DNA of 64,000 nt, from positions 1 to 64,000 of the forward strand of contig JAEXSP010000045.1 of NCBI GenBank assembly GCA_023453795.1, read 5' to 3'. Made by a program: the position numbers and the translations under genes. How positions within the stretch are numbered: position 1 is the stretch's first letter; the number at the start of each line of letters is the position of its first letter. Below the pieces are notes generated by a model. That model made no database searches, was not told the origin of the DNA, and worked only from the letters and a program-made list of their open reading frames with translations. The DNA is from Bacillota bacterium. Its GTDB lineage: Bacteria; Bacillota; Clostridia; Acetivibrionales; JAEXSP01. This document shows, in pieces, positions 29,192-38,940 of this stretch.

Positions 29192-30108
29192 GTATCTGCA
29201 TTCCTTTCGATCAAGCTTTTTATTTCATTTAGTCCGGGAGGATTAAATGCCATGGGAAAGTCGGCGCAGCATACAGAAGCTGCTGTTGCGGCTGCAAATT
29301 TTACAATATCTTCGTCCGGCAGGTCGTTGAGAATTCCATATATAACACCTGCCCTGAAGGTATCTCCTGCTCCGAGAGTGCTTTTAACTTCAACTTTGTA
29401 TGGTTTTAAAGTATTAATTTTGCTGCTGGTTCTGCCATAAAGTATCTCATTGGAACCAAAGGTGAATATTACAAGCCCTTGAGAAGCTTCTGTGTATTTC
29501 TTGAATAAGGCTCGAATGCTTCTTTTCGGGAAGTTATTTTTAATAAATTCGTTGGAAATGATAGTTGCTGCAGCATGCTTATGAATACTGCTGTCAGGCT
29601 GGCAATCTATTGTAACATACCTTTTACCCTCTTCAGCACATAACCGGGCAACCATCTCCGATTCATCACCGAAAAACGGATCCAAGCCGACTATTGAAGC
29701 TGATTTTATTGCATCCCTGCCCGGTTTGTTCCATCTTTTGATTCCACAACCAAAATAATTGGCGAACTTACCGAAAACTGTTCTGGATTTTTTGTCAATC
29801 AGAACAAGATCCTGGACACCATCAAAATTCTGGTCATAATGCAATTTGGAGCAGTCTATTCCGAACTTCCCAAGAAGATTCATTACAGTATCCTTGGTTT
29901 TCACCCCCAAAAAAGGGCCGTCTATGCTTACTTTGCAGCCAAGGTTTGCAAGGATAATTGCAGAGTTGCCTGTTTCACCGCCAACTACAACATGCGACTG
30001 CTTTATTTCTCCGTATGTATCCGAAGCCGGGTACATACCTTCAAGAAGGTGAATATTGGATAGTACTGTCATTCCGTAAAGATAAATTTCCGGTTCTTTC
30101 TTTTCCAT
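29188..30108 (-). CDS. PfkB-family carbohydrate kinase
   Basis: 306 residues, standard ribokinase-family length. GGETGNSA sugar-binding segment near residue 43 and the catalytic motif STLGAGDTFRAG near 250. An AGGAAG site precedes the ATG on the minus strand. It is the first gene of a two-kinase operon with the FrlD-like kinase; the two are only distantly similar. Substrate not recognisable. Two different PfkB kinases without a visible transporter is unusual and could mean the sugar is made internally. Confidence 0.88.
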   Translation of the reverse strand: MEKKEPEIYLYGMTVLSNIHLLEGMYPASDTYGEIKQSHVVVGGETGNSAIILANLGCKVSIDGPFLGVKTKDTVMNLLGKFGIDCSKLHYDQNFDGVQDLVLIDKKSRTVFGKFANYFGCGIKRWNKPGRDAIKSASIVGLDPFFGDESEMVARLCAEEGKRYVTIDCQPDSSIHKHAAATIISNEFIKNNFPKRSIRALFKKYTEASQGLVIFTFGSNEILYGRTSSKINTLKPYKVEVKSTLGAGDTFRAGVIYGILNDLPDEDIVKFAAATAASVCCADFPMAFNPPGLNEIKSLIERNADT

Positions 30109-30295
30109 AAGATCACTTCCTGTTCTCCAAAATCCGATTGCTTTTTAAGTATAAACCAAAGCGTTTCCAAAGAGCATGTCACTTATTGCCTAATAATTCT
30201 CAAAAATTGCTGTTTCTTATTGAGAGAATTTTCATTTATTTTTATCCCAAGGAATATATGTTAGAATTATTTTATATTTATAAAAGGGGTATTTA

Positions 30296-30931
30296 ATGAA
30301 AAAGTTATTTTCAATATGTATTCTTGTATTTGCATTGCTTTCGGGATGCGCATCAAATAATGCCGGAAGCCGGAATGACAATTTATATGACAAAATTACA
30401 GGAGTTCCCGGCTTAATTGCTCACAATTCAGAACAGGGATTGATGCCCAAGGGTTATGCGCAGGTTTATGTAAAGAGAGCTGTGGACGGAGATACTTTAG
30501 CCGTTATATATAAGGGAGACAGCTTAAGGGTAAGGCTTCTTGACATTGATACGCCTGAAAGCGTCAAACAGGGAGTTTCCGCGCAACCATATGCCAAGGA
30601 GGCCTCAAATTTTACCCGAAAACTTGTTCAAGGGGAAAAGGTTAAGCTTATTTTTGAAGAAGGCCTCAAGGATAAGTACGGAAGGCTGCTGGCGCATGTT
30701 TTCCTAAAAGACGGGACTTATCTGAATGCGGTTCTTGTTAGAAACGGATATGCACGGGCTGAGATAATTTCACCGAACACTGTTTTGAAGGATTACTTTT
30801 TGAACCTGCAGGAAAAGGCAATGAAAAATAAGGCAGGACTTTGGTCATTACCTCAGGATGAACAGCCTTTTGTAAAAAATGAGTACGGAGAATATGTTCC
30901 CAGGTTCTGGCTTGTTGAAGATGCTTCATAG
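30296..30931 (+). CDS. Thermonuclease-family (SNase) lipoprotein
   Basis: 211 residues. The signal sequence ends in the lipobox LSGC (C18), so it is anchored outside. The SNase domain spans about 58-185 with VDGDT, the calcium- and phosphate-binding R-x-R-L-L-D-I-D-T-P-E segment, and KYGRLLAHV carrying the second catalytic arginine, so all key residues of staphylococcal nuclease are present. Expected to degrade extracellular DNA and RNA. Transcribed divergently from the kinase operon, with uppP 36 bases downstream. Confidence 0.93.
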   Translation: MKKLFSICILVFALLSGCASNNAGSRNDNLYDKITGVPGLIAHNSEQGLMPKGYAQVYVKRAVDGDTLAVIYKGDSLRVRLLDIDTPESVKQGVSAQPYAKEASNFTRKLVQGEKVKLIFEEGLKDKYGRLLAHVFLKDGTYLNAVLVRNGYARAEIISPNTVLKDYFLNLQEKAMKNKAGLWSLPQDEQPFVKNEYGEYVPRFWLVEDAS

Positions 30932-30967
30932 ATAAGGACCCCTAAGTTATGTTAAAGGAGAAGGGTT

Positions 30968-31765
30968 ATGTCCGTATTGCAAGGTTTAATACTTGGTTTG
31001 ATTCAGGGAATTACTGAATTCCTTCCCATCAGCAGTTCGGGTCATCTTGTGATTTTTCAAAGGCTTTTCGGCCTGCATGAGGGAGTTCTTACCTTTGATA
31101 TTGCTGTTCATGTTTCTACTCTTATTGCTGTTATTTGGGTTTTCAGAAAAGATGTCATATACATTATTAAGAAGCCTTTCGGAAAGCTGACGCTTCTTAT
31201 TGCTGTCGGAACAATACCTACTGTGATCATGGGCTTGATTTTCAGCAAATTTTTTGAAAAGCTTTTTGAGTCAGGTGCAACCATCGGTTTTGAGTTCTTA
31301 TTGACAGGAGTGGTTTTATGGTACGCGGAGAATATAAAAAGCAAAAACAAAAGGCTTGAGAAAACTACTTATCTGGATGCTGCAATCATCGGAGCGGCGC
31401 AAGGGATAGCCATTTTGCCCGCTGTATCGCGCTCGGGTCTCACAATAGCAGGTGCTTTATTCAGAGGGCTTAATAGAGAATTTGCTGCCAGGTTTTCCTT
31501 CCTTATTTCCATACCGGCCATTCTTGGTGCTGCGCTGCTTGACGTTTACAAAATTATTGACGGCAAAAATGCAGGAGTAGAAGCTATGCCTGTTATTGTC
31601 GGGATGATAGCGGCAGGGATTGCGGGATACATTTCCATCAGGTTCATGATGAGGCTGATAAGAAGGGGAAGCCTTAAATTATTTGCTGTCTACGTACTCT
31701 TTATAGGGCTGTTGATTATTGCGGAGCAGGCTTTTTACGGAAAATATTTTGAAAGGCTCTTTTAA
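30968..31765 (+). CDS. uppP: Undecaprenyl-diphosphatase
   Basis: 265 residues, about eight membrane helices. The two signature regions are present: EFLPISSSGHL near the N-terminus and AVSRSG(L)T with GLNREFAARFSFLISIP in the middle, containing the catalytic Glu/Ser/Arg residues. Recycles the lipid carrier for peptidoglycan and wall polymer synthesis and can confer bacitracin tolerance (older name bacA). AAAGGAGAAGGG site just before the ATG. Followed by a strong hairpin shared with the convergent regulator gene. Confidence 0.97.
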   Translation: MSVLQGLILGLIQGITEFLPISSSGHLVIFQRLFGLHEGVLTFDIAVHVSTLIAVIWVFRKDVIYIIKKPFGKLTLLIAVGTIPTVIMGLIFSKFFEKLFESGATIGFEFLLTGVVLWYAENIKSKNKRLEKTTYLDAAIIGAAQGIAILPAVSRSGLTIAGALFRGLNREFAARFSFLISIPAILGAALLDVYKIIDGKNAGVEAMPVIVGMIAAGIAGYISIRFMMRLIRRGSLKLFAVYVLFIGLLIIAEQAFYGKYFERLF

Positions 31766-31918
31766 AGGTACCTGACAAAAACGAAATTTATAATGGGACT
31801 GCAGACCTATGCTGGACTGCCTGTGGTCCTAGTGCTCCGGAGTCAAATTATCTATATGATTATTTTGTATAATTTGATAATATTTAAAAGAACATTAGCA
31901 TTTCTCCCAATACGGGGC

Positions 31919-31946
31919 ATGAGGAAAAAACCTCATGTTTTTTTTA
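31919..31946. terminator. Bidirectional intrinsic terminator
   Basis: ATGAGG and CCTCAT arms around an A-rich loop, with T tracts on both strands. It separates uppP from the converging LuxR-type regulator gene. Confidence 0.85.
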
Positions 31947-31947
31947 T

Positions 31948-32727
31948 TTAAGTATACTTGCGCAAAATCTCAAGTATTTCATAAAACACAGTATTTACTG
32001 CAACCTCTGTCCTGTTCGAACAAGAAAGCTTCTCTTTAATAAGTTTTGAGTGAAATCCCACTGTATTTTCCGAAATATATAAATGGTTTGATATATCTTT
32101 ATTTGTGCAACCCATTTTCATATAATTCAGCACTTCCTTCTCTGCCTTTCCCAATACCTCGGTATTAAAACCGGGCCGTATTGCATTTAATACATAATCC
32201 TCAATATCGTTTGTTGTTCTTAGCAGCTTGAAATTATTAATAATTATGTCGGCAAGCATTGTAAATATTTTAATTGACATTCTGTCATACTTGGATGAAA
32301 GAAAAAAGGCTGAAATATAAGCTATTGAATCATTGTTGAGAGTTATCGGAACAGTGCAATTGGCCATGTCCCCTATAAAGGGGCTTTCGATTTTGTCCGG
32401 CAGCATTACTGTGGTTTTTTTAAATTTATAGCATTCAGAGACGGAGGTCTTTCCCATATTTTCCTCTTGAAAATTCAGTCCCTGACAAATCTTAATCTTG
32501 CTTAACATCAGATCTTTATTTATGCAATAAGAAACTACCGACAGATCAGAATCAAACAGCAAAATAAAGTTGTAGTATAAATCAGTTTCAAAAAGCTGGT
32601 TAAAATTAATAGATACCAAATGCTGCAGAATATCCAGGCTTTGGTTAAGCTTGGGGTATATGATTTTCATCTGCTGAGGTGGAACCGCTTTTTCTTTAGA
32701 CGAATAAAGATCTGTGTTGTATTCCAA
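31948..32727 (-). CDS. LuxR-family transcriptional regulator with N-terminal sensor-like domain
   Basis: 259 residues. The C-terminal LuxR-type helix-turn-helix (about 190-250) has the typical EKEVLNYMKMGCTNKDIS and ENTVGFHSKLI pattern. The N-terminal 180 residues look like a GAF/PAS-type ligand-binding domain but lack a recognisable cofactor motif. No response-regulator receiver is present. It lies just outside a long co-directional gene run that ends in a biosynthetic cluster, so it could regulate those genes; this is speculation from position. Confidence 0.8.
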   Translation of the reverse strand: MEYNTDLYSSKEKAVPPQQMKIIYPKLNQSLDILQHLVSINFNQLFETDLYYNFILLFDSDLSVVSYCINKDLMLSKIKICQGLNFQEENMGKTSVSECYKFKKTTVMLPDKIESPFIGDMANCTVPITLNNDSIAYISAFFLSSKYDRMSIKIFTMLADIIINNFKLLRTTNDIEDYVLNAIRPGFNTEVLGKAEKEVLNYMKMGCTNKDISNHLYISENTVGFHSKLIKEKLSCSNRTEVAVNTVFYEILEILRKYT

Positions 32728-33004
32728 AATGTATCATCCTTTCAATAAGAAAATGGAATTGGTTAAGCTGATATGTTTATTATGAACTAATCTGTTTGTA
32801 AACATAAAGCTGTAAACATAAAAACTTGTTTTTTAATATACATTATTTCCCATGGACAATCCATTATTAGACAAGGCATTACACGAATTTACAATAGTTG
32901 CAAAAAATGCGACAAAATATTTGTTTTATCCATAGAAAAAACAACCAAAATTGGTATATTAAATAGTAGCTCATTTCTCTTAAAATAAATACATATCATC
33001 AAGA

Positions 33005-33985
33005 ATGCAGAAGAAACAAAAAATTGAAAGAAGTGGTAGCTTTGTGAGAGTTTCTGCAATAGAAGTCGGTACTAATTCGACAAAATTCATTGTAGCTGAA
33101 TTGGTTGAAAATGATACTTATAAGGTTATACATAAAACAAGTATAAACAACCGGCTGAGTTCAGGCATGTACCCGGAAAAATACCTTAGTTCCGAAGGCA
33201 TTGATAAGTGTATTCAGATTCTAAGGGAATACATAAATGAAAGCGTAAGTATGGGAGCGAAGCTTTTGTCAGTATTCTCAACCAGTGTGCTCAGGGATGC
33301 CAAAAACAAAACAGCTTTTATTGGTGCGGTAAAAAAGGAATTTGGGATTGATATCAATGTAATAAGCGGAAAACATGAAGCGTATCTCACACATACAGCA
33401 TGTTCAGGGGTGATGAGTTCTCCGAAAATACTATTTTCATCAATTGATATAGGCGGGGGCAGTACAGAATTTTCCATAGGGGACAGCTGTGAAATCGATA
33501 CAAAAGTCAGTCTGGATATAGGTGCGGTGAGATTAACGGAAATGTTTGTCAATAATGATCCTGTTTTAGATACAGAGATAGACAGAATTCGTGATTATGT
33601 TGATGAAAAGCTTGGAACTGCAGCAGATTTGAACATTCAGGGTATGGCGCTTATTGGCACCGGCGGCACTATTAAGAGTCTTGGAACAATTTCTCTTTGT
33701 ACAGATTATAAAGACGAGGAAAAAGTAAACGGCTTGGTATTATCGAGGCAGGATGTTGAGCGATTATTCAAGTTTCTTTCAAAGCTTGGAATAGAAGAGA
33801 AAAGGATACTGAAGGGCCTCAATCCCAAGAGAGCTGATGTTATAGCGGCTGGCGCAGCTATACTGGTTGCAGTGATGGATCGGTATAACATCAGCGAAAT
33901 AACAATCAGTTCAAGGGGAGTGCTTGAAGGGTTTATCACGGATTACCTTAACTCAAGAAAGGAAGGTATGTATGTCACTGATTGA
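33005..33985 (+). CDS. Ppx/GppA-family phosphatase (exopolyphosphatase-like)
   Basis: 326 residues, one Ppx/GppA domain of the ASKHA fold. Phosphate loop 1 reads AIEVGTNSTKF, loop 2 SIDIGGGSTEFSIG, and GTGGTIKSLG is the later glycine motif. Hydrolyses polyphosphate or pppGpp; the sequence does not decide between them. The start is uncertain: ATG 33005 has only a weak ribosome site, and an in-frame GTG at 33044 follows a purine-rich AAGTGG stretch. The 3' end overlaps the ABC ATPase gene by 14 bases, tying the two together. Confidence 0.88.
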   Translation: MQKKQKIERSGSFVRVSAIEVGTNSTKFIVAELVENDTYKVIHKTSINNRLSSGMYPEKYLSSEGIDKCIQILREYINESVSMGAKLLSVFSTSVLRDAKNKTAFIGAVKKEFGIDINVISGKHEAYLTHTACSGVMSSPKILFSSIDIGGGSTEFSIGDSCEIDTKVSLDIGAVRLTEMFVNNDPVLDTEIDRIRDYVDEKLGTAADLNIQGMALIGTGGTIKSLGTISLCTDYKDEEKVNGLVLSRQDVERLFKFLSKLGIEEKRILKGLNPKRADVIAAGAAILVAVMDRYNISEITISSRGVLEGFITDYLNSRKEGMYVTD

Positions 33986-35015
33986 AGTAAAAGACTTAAT
34001 TAAGGATTATAGATTAAATGTCAGGAAGAAGGGTCTGCTTGGTTCATTGCAAAGCATTCTTATCCCCGAATACAAGCTTAAACGGGCTGTAAATAAAATA
34101 GGCTTCTCCATTGAAAGGGGTGACATGGTCGGGTTCATCGGGCCAAACGGTGCCGGAAAGTCAACGACGGTTAAAATGCTGACAGGCATTTTGTCACCCA
34201 CATCAGGGTCAATTTCCATATGCGGAATGACACCAGGCAAGGAAAGAAAAAAGATAGCTATGAAGATTGGAGCGGTTTTCGGCCAACGTACCCAGCTTTG
34301 GTGGGATCTGCCCGCTTCAGATACCTTTGAATTGCTGAAGCATATCTACAGGATACCGGATAAAGTCTATAAAGAAAATATGAGCATGTTCAACGATATG
34401 CTCAATCTCAATGACTTCATTTCACAACCTGTCAGACAGCTAAGCCTCGGACAGAGAATGAGAGCGGATATCGCCGCCGCATTGATTCACAATCCGGAAA
34501 TTGTGCTCTTTGATGAGCCTACAATAGGGCTTGATGTAGTGGCTAAGGAAAAAATACGGGAGTTCATTAAGCAAATAAACAGAGAAAAAAATACAACCAT
34601 GCTCTTTACGACACATGACATGCAGGACATAGAAAAGACCTGCAAAAGGATGATCATTATTGATAAGGGCATCATTATTTACGAAGGTACCGTTGATCAG
34701 ATAAAAGACCGGTATGGAAAAAGCAGGGCTCTGATTGCAGAATTCAGCCAGGAATCCGGCAAGCTGGAATTGCCCCAAGGGGTTGAACTCGTGGAGGCAA
34801 AAGGAAATAAAAGGTGCCTCAGATTCGACAAGGATGAAATACAGGTTTCCAAGCTTGTTGCTGATCTTTCCGCAAAGTACAGCATCAGCGATTTGACAAT
34901 CCAGGAGCCGGAAATTGAGTCGATTATAAGAGAAATTTACGAAGGGGGGATTAATTTCGATGAGGGCATACATAGAGCTGGCGAAGAAATCATTCCAGAA
35001 CAACTTGGCGTATAG
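33972..35015 (+). CDS. ABC-2 type exporter, ATP-binding subunit
   Basis: 347 residues from ATG 33972 (site AAAGGAAGG upstream); the longer frame from 33924 would run deep into the preceding gene. Walker A GPNGAGKS, signature LSLGQRMRAD and Walker B IVLFDEP are all present, with a C-terminal extension typical of the daunorubicin/natA-like group. It powers the two permeases encoded next, which overlap it. Position directly ahead of the biosynthetic genes makes export of their product plausible, but this is not shown. Confidence 0.92.
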   Translation: MSLIEVKDLIKDYRLNVRKKGLLGSLQSILIPEYKLKRAVNKIGFSIERGDMVGFIGPNGAGKSTTVKMLTGILSPTSGSISICGMTPGKERKKIAMKIGAVFGQRTQLWWDLPASDTFELLKHIYRIPDKVYKENMSMFNDMLNLNDFISQPVRQLSLGQRMRADIAAALIHNPEIVLFDEPTIGLDVVAKEKIREFIKQINREKNTTMLFTTHDMQDIEKTCKRMIIIDKGIIIYEGTVDQIKDRYGKSRALIAEFSQESGKLELPQGVELVEAKGNKRCLRFDKDEIQVSKLVADLSAKYSISDLTIQEPEIESIIREIYEGGINFDEGIHRAGEEIIPEQLGV

Positions 35016-35748
35016 GATTGAGTATTTTGCCGGGCTGATCAATACGCTTGTTATGATATTTGTAAATATAGCTATTTGGAGAGCCATTTACGAAGACAAT
35101 GATTCGTTTGACGGAGTCCAGCTGAAGATCGTTATTACATACATAGTGCTTGGATTTCTTATGCAAAGTATTTTTGCCATGGATGACTATCTTATTGAAC
35201 GTAAGGTTACAACAGGCCTTATATCATCCGATCTGTTGAAGCCGATAAGCTTTAGGTTGTATGTGTTTTCATACAATATTGGTGCCACTTTTTTCAGGAT
35301 TATTATGCAGCTTATACCTGCCTTGATAATATCGGCATTTTTCTTCAGGCTGCTGCCGCCTTTCTCCGTAAGCATGTTCATATATTTCGTGTTGAGCGGA
35401 ATATTAGGGTATCTTGTATTATATAGTCTCAACTTTTTAGTATGGGTGAGCTCCTTCTGGTTTTACTGGACCTTTAGTATTGTAACCATAAAGGATGCAT
35501 TGATTACCATCCTGTCAGGAGCGCTTGTGCCCTTGTGGTTTATGCCTCAATGGCTCTATGATTTTATCAAACTCACCCCTTTTGATTCAATTTACTTTAC
35601 TCCAATTACAATTTACCTCGGACAGGTGCCCCCTGATGAAATACTCTTCAATTTATTTAAACAGGTTTTCTGGATTGCTGTCTTAGGACTTATAGGTCAT
35701 TTGTTATGGAAATCCGCAACTAAAAGACTTGTAGTTCAGGGAGGATGA
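34960..35748 (+). CDS. ABC-2 type permease (first)
   Basis: 262 residues with about six membrane helices and no ATPase motif. It matches the pattern of the paired ABC-2 permeases (DUF990-type) found with natA-like ATPases. The gene starts 56 bases inside the end of the ATPase gene, with GAAGGGGGG as ribosome site, and its stop overlaps the second permease gene. Cargo unknown. Confidence 0.85.
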   Translation: MRAYIELAKKSFQNNLAYRIEYFAGLINTLVMIFVNIAIWRAIYEDNDSFDGVQLKIVITYIVLGFLMQSIFAMDDYLIERKVTTGLISSDLLKPISFRLYVFSYNIGATFFRIIMQLIPALIISAFFFRLLPPFSVSMFIYFVLSGILGYLVLYSLNFLVWVSSFWFYWTFSIVTIKDALITILSGALVPLWFMPQWLYDFIKLTPFDSIYFTPITIYLGQVPPDEILFNLFKQVFWIAVLGLIGHLLWKSATKRLVVQGG

Positions 35749-36593
35749 TCATCGTGGAAAAATATGAGTCCTTTAAACTAACGGAACTAATTAAGCTCGT
35801 CTACATTTATTTAAAAATGAATTTGAAATCCATGCTGGAATATAAATTCGACAGGTTCTTTATTGCAATAGCCATTTTTGCCCGTGAACTGGTCAGTATT
35901 ATTGCTATGTTCCTCATACTGAACAGATTTATAACAATAAAGGGCTGGGACATGAAGGAGATGTTTTTCCTGTACAGCTTTCTGTTCCTGTCATACAGCT
36001 TGTTTGTATTCTTTTTTACAGGAATAAGGGATTTCGACAACATGGTTTATTCGGGAGAGTTTGACAGATTCCTGATAAGGCCGCTTGGACTGATGTTCCA
36101 GGTTATAGCCTCAAAAGTGGATTTTACGGCTTCAATAGGTCATGGAGCAGTTGGAATCATTCTATTCCTGAATACTTATAAATCTGTAGGTATTGAGTGG
36201 AATTCAAGGAATATTGCATATTACATTTCCGTTTTGGTCGGAGGTGCGATTATACAGGCCGCCCTTTTTATGATTTCCACCTGTTTCAGCTTCTGGGCAA
36301 TCAGAACAGAAAATCTGAGAAACCTTATATTTTTCAATTCAAGAAGATTTGCCGGATATCCTATCAGTTTTTATCCGGTAGTTATACAAAAGCTGCTTAT
36401 TTTTGTTATTCCATTTGCATTTGTAAGCTATTTTCCTGCACAGTATTACCTTAAGAAGCCTGATATGGCAGCCTTTTGGAATGGTTACCTTTACCTTACG
36501 CCTGTAGTGGGAATTATCATGTTCGTTGTTGTATATGCGTTTTGGAGGTATGGCGTAAGGAATTACTCAAGTTCAGGCAATTCAATGTATTAA
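35745..36593 (+). CDS. ABC-2 type permease (second)
   Basis: 282 residues with about six membrane helices. The N-terminal part has the F-x-x-R-x-L-I-R-P-L segment (FDRFLIRPLG) typical of this permease group. ATG 35745 overlaps the stop of the preceding permease; a GTG nine bases downstream is an alternative start with the same GGGAGG site. With the preceding permease and the ATPase it completes a heteromeric exporter. Confidence 0.85.
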   Translation: MIIVEKYESFKLTELIKLVYIYLKMNLKSMLEYKFDRFFIAIAIFARELVSIIAMFLILNRFITIKGWDMKEMFFLYSFLFLSYSLFVFFFTGIRDFDNMVYSGEFDRFLIRPLGLMFQVIASKVDFTASIGHGAVGIILFLNTYKSVGIEWNSRNIAYYISVLVGGAIIQAALFMISTCFSFWAIRTENLRNLIFFNSRRFAGYPISFYPVVIQKLLIFVIPFAFVSYFPAQYYLKKPDMAAFWNGYLYLTPVVGIIMFVVVYAFWRYGVRNYSSSGNSMY

Positions 36594-36611
36594 ATCAAGG
36601 AGGTGTAAAAC

Positions 36612-38183
36612 GTGAAGAAGTATACAAATATAATTGTACTGGCAGTACTGCTGGTGGGAGCTGCGGCATTTTTAACATATAAAAACGTGAACTTCAATGA
36701 TTTGCTTTTAAAGCTCGGCTATTACGATAAAAAGATTAGTGTCATAAATTCGGCAGACATCCATGGACATATTGTCTTTGACGGTGATGTCGGGGGCTAT
36801 TACAGCCTGGATGAAGTGCAGATTATAATGGGCATGCCTGTTATGAAGCATATTGCGGATGACATTAGGAGCAAGAACAAGGACTGCCTTTTCCTGGACA
36901 GCGGGGATATGTTCCACGGTACGAATGAAGCGAATATTGAAAAGGGCAAGGGAGTCGTCGAAGTAGCTAACAATATGGGGTATGATGCTATGACGATCGG
37001 CAACCATGATTTCAATTTCGGTTTTGACAGGCTGATGGAGATCAAAAAGCAGCTGAATTTCCCAATGCTCTCTGCAAACATTTACCAGAATGGGAAGACG
37101 GCTTTCCAACAATATAAGATTGTTGAGGTCGGAGGAAAGAAGATAGGCATTTTCGGCCTGACAGTACAGGATGCTCTGATTTATACCAACAGCAGGAATA
37201 ATAACGGCGTTACCATAGAAGATCCTGTTAAAGCAGCTGCAAAATTGGTTCCATTTTTAAGGGAGCGCTGCGACGCAGTAATTCTGATTTCTCACCTTGG
37301 AGACGATGTAGACAGGCAAGTAATAAAAAAGGTTAACGGAATTGATCTTATTCTTTGCGGTCACCATCACTTCCTTTATAAAAAAGCCAAGAAAATCAAG
37401 GATACTTATCTGGTTGAAGCCGGTGGGTACAGCACGCATGTAGGCTTGGCAAACATCTATTTTAAAAAAGGCAAGGTTTCAAAGGTGGTCTGGAAAGTAA
37501 TAAGCAAAAAAAATAAATCATTTGCAGATCCGAAGACTGACGCCATTGCACAAAAGTATCACGCTATTGCAATGGAAGCAGCAAAGGTAAAAGTGGGACA
37601 TTCAAAGATAACTCTGGATGGATTGAGATCACATGTCAGAGGACAGGAAACCAATCTGGGAGACCTTCTTGCAGACGCTATGAGAGTACAAGGAGATGCT
37701 GACTTGGCGCTTATGAACGGAGGAGGAATCAGAGAAAGCATTCCGAAGGGCAACATAAATCTTTATCAGATCGGCCGTTCACTGCCATTCATTAACTCAC
37801 TTGTTACCATCAAGATAAAAGGAGATAAGATTTATAAAGCATTGGAAAGAAGCGTCAGGCTTTACCCCAATTCAGGAATGAATGGAGGGTTTCTACAGGT
37901 TTCCGGTATACATTATGTGTTTGACGGTTCAAAACCCGCAGGCAAAAGGATCGTTAAAGTAACAAAAGACGGAAAGCCTCTCGATAAGGATAAATACTAT
38001 AAAGTCGCCACAAATGACTACCTTTACAATGGCGGCGACGGCTACTCGGAATTGAAGAGTGCAAAATTATTGAGCAATGGGGAGCTCTTAAAGGATGTTC
38101 TTGCAAAATACATAAAAAGCAAAGTTACGGTCAATTCAAAGGTTGAGGGAAGAATCAAGGTCATAAATGAGAGGTATAAGTAG
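36612..38183 (+). CDS. Membrane-anchored 5'-nucleotidase/UDP-sugar hydrolase family protein
   Basis: 523 residues, with one N-terminal membrane helix and the rest outside. The metallophosphatase half has SADIHGH, LDSGDMFHG, IGNHDFNFG and GHHH for a two-metal centre. The C-terminal nucleotidase domain (about 330-500) has the substrate-stacking region and NDYLYNGGDGY. Would release nucleosides and phosphate from extracellular nucleotides. AGGAGGTG site, 18 bases after the exporter genes, so likely co-transcribed. Whether it serves the exporter or biosynthetic genes is unknown. Confidence 0.9.
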   Translation: MKKYTNIIVLAVLLVGAAAFLTYKNVNFNDLLLKLGYYDKKISVINSADIHGHIVFDGDVGGYYSLDEVQIIMGMPVMKHIADDIRSKNKDCLFLDSGDMFHGTNEANIEKGKGVVEVANNMGYDAMTIGNHDFNFGFDRLMEIKKQLNFPMLSANIYQNGKTAFQQYKIVEVGGKKIGIFGLTVQDALIYTNSRNNNGVTIEDPVKAAAKLVPFLRERCDAVILISHLGDDVDRQVIKKVNGIDLILCGHHHFLYKKAKKIKDTYLVEAGGYSTHVGLANIYFKKGKVSKVVWKVISKKNKSFADPKTDAIAQKYHAIAMEAAKVKVGHSKITLDGLRSHVRGQETNLGDLLADAMRVQGDADLALMNGGGIRESIPKGNINLYQIGRSLPFINSLVTIKIKGDKIYKALERSVRLYPNSGMNGGFLQVSGIHYVFDGSKPAGKRIVKVTKDGKPLDKDKYYKVATNDYLYNGGDGYSELKSAKLLSNGELLKDVLAKYIKSKVTVNSKVEGRIKVINERYK

Positions 38184-38210
38184 ATATGGAAGTAAACTGA
38201 GGTTAAAAGC

Positions 38211-38921
38211 ATGGAAAACAGGAAATTGGAGTTTAAAAAGAAGAACGGCTTTTTAGTAGCATTTGAAGGAATAAGCGGGTGTGGAAAAAGCGAAAGCATA
38301 AAGGAACTATATTCATACCTAAAGCAAAAAGGCTGTAAGGTTCATATTGCTGAATGGAATTCAAACCGGCTGTTCCGTAAATTATTTAACCTGCTTGGTT
38401 CACTCAGATTATTAACGCCAAACGTTTATAGCATATTATTGTGGCTTGGATTCCTTATAGACTACTTCTTTAAAATAGCTCCTTTAACAAATAAGGGTTA
38501 TATAGTTTTGGCAGACAGGTATGTCTACACCGGATTGACCCGTGATGCCGTAAATAAGGCAGGCAGAAGCTTAGGCAAAGCTGTTTGGAGGTTTGTCAGA
38601 AAACCCGATGTCCTTTTCTTTTTCGATATTCCTCCGGCAATATGCTATGACAGGATTTTAAAAAGGGGCAAGACCTTGTTTCATACAAATAAAGTCATCA
38701 AAAACAGCAGAAATTTAAAGAATAATGACTTATTTTACCTTAAAAAAATGCGTTGGTTCTATATCAAGCTGCTTAAGACCCAATTAAAGGATGAAGACAC
38801 AAAAGTATTCTTCATAAGGGATAACGGGATCTCTGTCCACGAATACGTCAGAGACCTGATAGATGCTAAGACTGACAATGAAAATCGATCGATTTTCAAA
38901 ATGTTTATTAATAAATATTAA
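38211..38921 (+). CDS. Thymidylate-kinase-like P-loop kinase
   Basis: 236 residues. P-loop GISGCGKSES near residue 18, the DRYVYTGL segment typical of dTMP kinases near 104, and a basic lid region (KRGKTLFHT). The region between P-loop and DRY is longer and more hydrophobic than in Tmk, so it may act on another phosphorylated substrate. It stands between the nucleotidase-like gene and the first carrier-protein gene, 19 bases from the latter, making it a plausible but unproven member of the biosynthetic operon. Confidence 0.7.
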   Translation: MENRKLEFKKKNGFLVAFEGISGCGKSESIKELYSYLKQKGCKVHIAEWNSNRLFRKLFNLLGSLRLLTPNVYSILLWLGFLIDYFFKIAPLTNKGYIVLADRYVYTGLTRDAVNKAGRSLGKAVWRFVRKPDVLFFFDIPPAICYDRILKRGKTLFHTNKVIKNSRNLKNNDLFYLKKMRWFYIKLLKTQLKDEDTKVFFIRDNGISVHEYVRDLIDAKTDNENRSIFKMFINKY

Positions 38922-38940
38922 TATTTAGGGGGCTATTTTA

